Source: Podospora pseudocomata
Lineage: Eukaryota; Ascomycota; Sordariomycetes; Sordariales; Podosporaceae
Assembly (NCBI RefSeq): GCF_035222375.1
Contig: NC_085890.1
Span: forward strand, 3,534,001 to 3,598,000
Direction: 5' to 3'
DNA: 64,000 nucleotides
Shown here piece by piece: positions 59,393 through 64,000 of this stretch (position 1 is the first letter of the stretch; the number at the start of each line of letters is the position of its first letter). The notes under the pieces were generated by a model that saw only the letters and a program-made list of their open reading frames with translations, made no database searches and was not told the DNA's origin. The translations under genes were made by a program, and so were the position numbers.

Positions 59393-62300
59393 TCAACTTT
59401 CTCCCGTCGGCCCAGCTCTCACCACCTCCCCCTTGTCCAACACAACCTCCCAATCCGCCCCCTCCACCGCCTCCGCCTTGTGCGCAATCGTAATGACGGT
59501 AGAATACCTCAGCTCCTCCCTCAACAATCGCTGGATATACCTCGCCGTCTCCCCGTCAATACTCGCCGTCGCCTCATCCATAATCACCACCGGGCTCCTC
59601 CTCAAAATCGCCCTCCCCAGCCCCACCAGCTGCCTCTGCCCCTGAGACAAATTCTTTCCCCCTCCATCCACCGGACTGTCGAGCGTGAAATCCCCCGACA
59701 TCCCCAGCACCCGTTGCAACACATCCGCTCGTTCGGTCTCCCCTCTCTCGTCAAGCGGGTCGAGATTATCCCTTAGTGTACCGGCGAACAGAACCGGGTC
59801 TTGGGCGACAAATGTGATGTTCTTTCTCAGCGCGTGTTTGTCAACGTCCGCAAGGTCGACGTTGCCAATGCGGATTGACCCCCCTGTACCCGCGTCGGGG
59901 TGTAATGTCCCCAGTAGACTCAATGCCAGTGTACTCTTTCCTGACCCAGTGCGACCAGTAACAGCCACGTTGCGAGTGCCGCCTGGAATGGCAAAGGTGA
60001 CATTCTTGAGCACGGGTTCAAACTCTGGCGCGTACCGCAAAGTAACATTGTCGAATACAATAGCATCCCCATACAAAGGCCAGGCAGCTGGCGGTTTGAA
60101 GCTCCCCTTGGGTTCCTGCTCCAGACTCAGCAGCTCAACGATGCGCTCGACGCTGACAAACTGCATCTGCAGCTCGCCATACCGACGACAGAGGCTGTGA
60201 GTCGACCTGACAAAGTTCGCCGCCGAAGCAAGAACAAACCCGACGGTACCACCCGAGAGACCCGAGAGGACGGCCGTGAGGGTCAACGCAAAGGTGGTGA
60301 AGGCGGAGAGCAAGTCGAAGCGGTACTGAAGCCAGCTTTGTAACGACCAATAAAAGTGGTCCATTCGCTGGAAGGAGTCGGTGGTGAAAACGATGCGGTT
60401 TTGGTAGTGTGGCTGGGCCCGGAAGGCGCGAACCGTCGCGAGCCCTTCGAGGAGCGTGCCAAAGTTGGACATCAGCGGTGATAACGACACCGTCTCGAGT
60501 CTTCGCAATGACTGAGAGGTGGGGAGGAAGCTGTCAAAAATCCAGAAGAAGATGCCTGTCATGATGACGCTAATAACAAGGAATGACGGCGTGATGGTGG
60601 CAATCACAGTGATGGCAGACAGCCAGGCAAACGTGGACCATGTCACAGTCTGCAGCAATACGGCCACGCTTCCATCAACGGTGCCCATGTCAGACGTGAG
60701 CCTGTTCATCAGCCTCCCCACTGGGGTGACGTCGTAGAACCGGAAGGTGGCGTTGGAGACGCGCTGCATGGTCTCGCGGAACAGGTTCTTGCCAGCTTCG
60801 TAGATGATGCCCACGAGGGCAACATCAGAGCACGTTACCGTAAATACCTGGATGAGGGAGAGCACCAGGAGGCCGACAGCCCAGGGCATCACGTTGTCGG
60901 CTGGCGAGGGTAGATAACGACTCAAGTCAAGCCAGCTCTTCAAGCGACCAACTCGAGATTGCTGGAAGACGTGTTGAGAGAAGACTGCTTGTTGAAGATC
61001 ATCTGGGTGACCGCTCAGCCCAAGAGCATGTAGGCGGTGAGCATTCGCCGGCTTGTCATCGTATCCCTCACCCCATTCCTTGAGGAACCAAAAGTAGCCA
61101 ACCTTGGCAGCCCTATACGCAATAAAGAAACCGATCATGGTAAACCACCAGGCAATCCTGCCAGCCTTGATGTATCGCCAGTACACCGATACCAACACGC
61201 CGCCATGTACGCGGTGTTCGTCCTGGATAAACTTGTCGGGCACTGGCTCTTCCCCCTCTCCCCCATTGTCGGCGGGAGCAGCCTCCTGTTCTTGAGCAGC
61301 AGCCAGAGCAGCCAGGTGTTCGAGCTCTCTTTCATTATTCTCCAGCTCCGCCATGCTGTACGTTTGAGCTTTCCCACCCTCGACAACCTCAATGACTTGG
61401 TAGGCGTAACGTTTGACGATATCCACTCGATGAGTTACAAAAACGATCAGCCGTCCAGCTGTCAGAGGGGCTTGCCTGTTGGCAAAAAGATTCTGCAGAA
61501 TGCTCGTTGCCGTCTGGTGATCCAATGCCGCAATGGGATCATCCAGCAGCAAGATACGAGCGCGACTGTAAAGAGCCCTGGCCAAAGCCACGCGAGCCCT
61601 CTGTCCACCAGACAGGCCCACCCCGTTCTCGCCAATCAGCGTGAGGTCCTTGGACTTGAACTTGTCAAGGTCATCCCGCAGGCAACAAGCATCGATGACC
61701 TGATCAAACCGCGCCTTGTCGTAGACCGAGCAGAACAAAATGTTGTCCCTGATACTCATGCTCTCCAACCATGGTGATTGGGCACAATAGGCAATAACCT
61801 CCTTGGGCACCCTTCTCTCACCGCCATGTTGATCCAGCTCACCTAAAACCGCCTGAAGAAGTGCCGTCTTGCCGATACCAACTCTCCCGCAGACCATGGT
61901 CAAACCGGCTTTGCACGAAAGCGTGACATCGTTGAGGACCTCCTTCGTCACCCCAGGCCATGAGAACGACGCCCTCTCCACCGCAATCTCCAGTTCTCCA
62001 AGAGGACCATCCGACCCTTCCCCACCTTTCCCGTCCCAGTCATCATTCTCCCTGTCTGGCTCCGTCATAAACTTCTCGATTCTTTGCATCGACACCCTGG
62101 CATTAAGCAACGTCTGGAACATTTGCGGCATCTCCCGCAGACTGCTTTCCAACATTCCAAACAGATCCAGCGCCGGAAACGCGATATCCACAGTCAAAGG
62201 TTTCTTAGAGATGAGTGTGTAAGCCAAAAAAGCTGCCAAAGGAAACAAGAAGCCGACCAGCGAGTTGATCGTCTTGATGAAGAGAGAGACAATGTTGGCC

Positions 62301-64000
62301 GTGGCTCTCTTGACCAGCTCGGCCCTCCTGCTGTCCATGATCTGTTCCAACCAGGCGTCCTGCCAGTCATACCAGCGTAAATGTCTGATGGACTCGACAA
62401 ATTGCGAGGTTCTTTGAAGCTTGACGTCCGTGATTGACCGGCGAGCTCTCTCGATGTTGACAAAGACCTTCATAAGGAGAACGTTGACGGCCATACCGAG
62501 TAGAATAACAAGGGCACCGGATAGCGCGGCGGGCCCAAGTATCTTCCAAATAAGGTAGACCGAGAATAAAAAGTTGAACGGCTTAGTAAAGATATCGGGT
62601 ACCTCCCAGAAGCGCTGTGCTACGTCGTATACGTCGCTGCGCAAGATATTCATGATCTTGCCGGTCGAGGAGGGAGAGTCGTCAGGTTTGGTTTTGATCG
62701 TTCTGAGTTGAGGAATGAAGGGCTTGATAGTCTGGTAATGGTGATGGAACCATGCCGCGAGCCGCTGGTATCGGGTTGGCTCTACTTTATCGGCGTCGTC
62801 GCTGTGCCTAGACTCACTGTCTGTAAGTGTGGTTTCCGAGGAGATGCCATCGGACGGAGATTCGGGCTGAGCCTGGGAGGCGCCCTCGATGGAGTCGGTA
62901 GCGCCACCGGGAAAAGTGAAGGCCTTCCGACGAAGCGTCTTTTCGTATATCGTGGTGATCATCTCTCCGCGAGAGCGCTCGTAGTTGCGACGGCAAAACC
63001 AAATACTAAAGACAGACGACTGTGCCTTAACTAGCCTCCCAAACAGCGTGAGGCCCGCATAGATCATCGCGGTTCGTTTATCCGGCGGGCTAGACGACAG
63101 TGCACCGAGCAACTGTTTCAGCAGAACAGGCTCGATCAGCTCCACCGTGCATTCGAGTACTGCCAGACATGTCGTGATCACGAGGTCGAGGCCGTTCGCC
63201 TTTAGCAGACGGACGAGAACGGTGCCAGTGAGCTCTCGAAAGAGCGTGTGTAATCTTCCATGTTGAAACTCAAGGGCAAGAAACCACACGTCATCGTCGT
63301 TCAGTTGCCGGCTGTACCCGAGCTTCATCAATGGGCTTAACCACGACACAGTCATCCACTGCCAGGCTGTGATGAGATCTTCGGGACTGCGAGCATCAGA
63401 GTTTGGGGCTGTGAATGGCTTGCTGATTCCGGTACTTTCCGCGTAGGGTTCCCTCAACGGCATGTTCAGCATCACGAGTATCGAGGCGAAGGTCAGAGAG
63501 AGTTCGCCAACCCAGACAGCCGTCGAGGGCCAGCCATTGCCAGCAACATCGGGAACCACAATGAATAAGGCTAGTTCCACCAGAAGTAAAGCCCCTTGGA
63601 TCATCAAGACGGCGCCTGGAAGGGTCCTTGGACGCTCGAGGACGAGCATCGTGCTAGATATGACCTATCGACGTCCATATCAGCATCCCGGGCACAGATC
63701 CTGCCATGTGGGCGTAGCAAGGACAGGACTTACAGCTGGCCCCACGGGCATCAAGAGAACCTGGGCATTTTCCGGCCAAATGACTGCCCCCGTAACGCCC
63801 AACAGGGGAGCTCCAACAGACAACAACAAGAGTGACAAATTCCATATCGTCCACTTTGACCTTTTGACTCCCAAAGAGTCGCCCGTTTCCTGATCGATAG
63901 CAGAGATTGTCGTCTCCTCAGCAGCAAATCTGCGTAACCAGGTTGGGCGATACCTTGACCACACCGGGCCAAGCCCATATCGAAGTGTTACTGTCAGCAA
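59393..64000 (-). CDS. ABCC/MRP-type full ABC transporter, 5' partial
   Basis: Two visible exons: >64000-63734 and 63664-59393; over 1,500 residues visible, and the N-terminus lies outside. The intron is phase 0 (GPA/VISSTMLVLE). Layout: N-terminal membrane segments (TMD0 type), membrane domain 1, NBD1 with Walker A GRVGIGKTALL, signature LSGGQRARVALARA and Walker B ILLLDDPIAALD, then membrane domain 2, and NBD2 with Walker A GRTGSGKSTLAL, LSQGQRQLVGLGRAIL, VVIMDEATASID and the H-loop His in TIAHK. NBD1 lacks the catalytic Glu after Walker B (DDPIAALD, Asp instead), a normal ABCC asymmetry, while NBD2 has the Glu (MDEATAS). Family knowledge: vacuolar or plasma-membrane export of conjugates, drugs or metabolites. 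No cluster partners identified. The C-terminus at 59393 is complete. Confidence 0.95.

Noticed and set aside
51217-64000. Secondary-metabolite gene cluster
   Set aside because: A P450 and an ABC transporter are present but no backbone enzyme or tailoring set; the claim would go beyond the sequence.

Overview
The window is nuclear DNA of a filamentous ascomycete, most likely a Sordariomycete of the Sordariales type. The reasons are intron style (50-100 bp, GTATGT/GTAAGT donors, CTAAC-like branch sites, one to four per gene), Zn2Cys6 and NmrA-type regulators, a COT1-type NDR kinase with a Q/N-rich leader, a Sch9 kinase, GPI-anchored Thr/Pro/Glu-rich wall proteins, and fungal kinase/ankyrin and HeLo-like gene remains. 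Placement below class level is inference.

Layout. 1-10 kb is a core block: a FAM192A/Fyv6-type splicing protein, the mitochondrial TIM54 import subunit, the COT1/NDR kinase, and the U2 snRNP subunit SF3A2/Prp11. 9-14.3 kb holds a His/Glu/Pro-rich secreted protein, a Zn2Cys6 regulator and an NmrA-like protein. 14.7-31 kb looks accessory: a broken kinase-ankyrin-membrane gene, a divergent HeLo/kinase-like fossil, a large uncharacterised gene with one apparent frameshift, and two small damaged or doubtful genes. Intact Dap1 (haem-binding), a Q-rich small protein and a DUF4291 protein sit between them. 31.9-48.1 kb is core again: a two-membrane-segment kelch protein, a helical conserved protein, the RNA polymerase II degradation factor DEF1, glucose-6-phosphate isomerase and the Sch9 kinase. 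50-64 kb has a DUF7704 membrane protein, a cytochrome P450, an inverted-repeat element, a repetitive GPI-anchored wall protein, a 3.2-kb stretch with almost no coding signal, and an ABCC-type transporter whose 5' end leaves the window.

How the genes relate. Most are independent single-copy cell functions (splicing, mitochondrial import, polarity and growth kinases, glycolysis, transcription stress). COT1 and Sch9 are both AGC-family growth kinases, but nothing in the sequence links them beyond proximity. The Zn2Cys6/NmrA pair is head-to-tail and could be a small regulatory unit (inference). P450, wall protein and ABC transporter lie within 13 kb but no biosynthetic backbone enzyme is present, so I do not call a metabolite cluster.

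I assigned exon boundaries by hand from conserved protein continuity and GT(GC)-AG sites; each multi-exon model adds up to a whole number of codons. Two introns use GC-AG boundaries and two in DEF1 are stop-free multiples of three, so automated gene calling may miss all four. I found no tRNA, rRNA, CRISPR, retroelement or clear autonomous transposon. No wholly new system could be proven; the best leads are the decayed kinase/ankyrin and HeLo/kinase pair, the inverted-repeat element, and the unusual introns.
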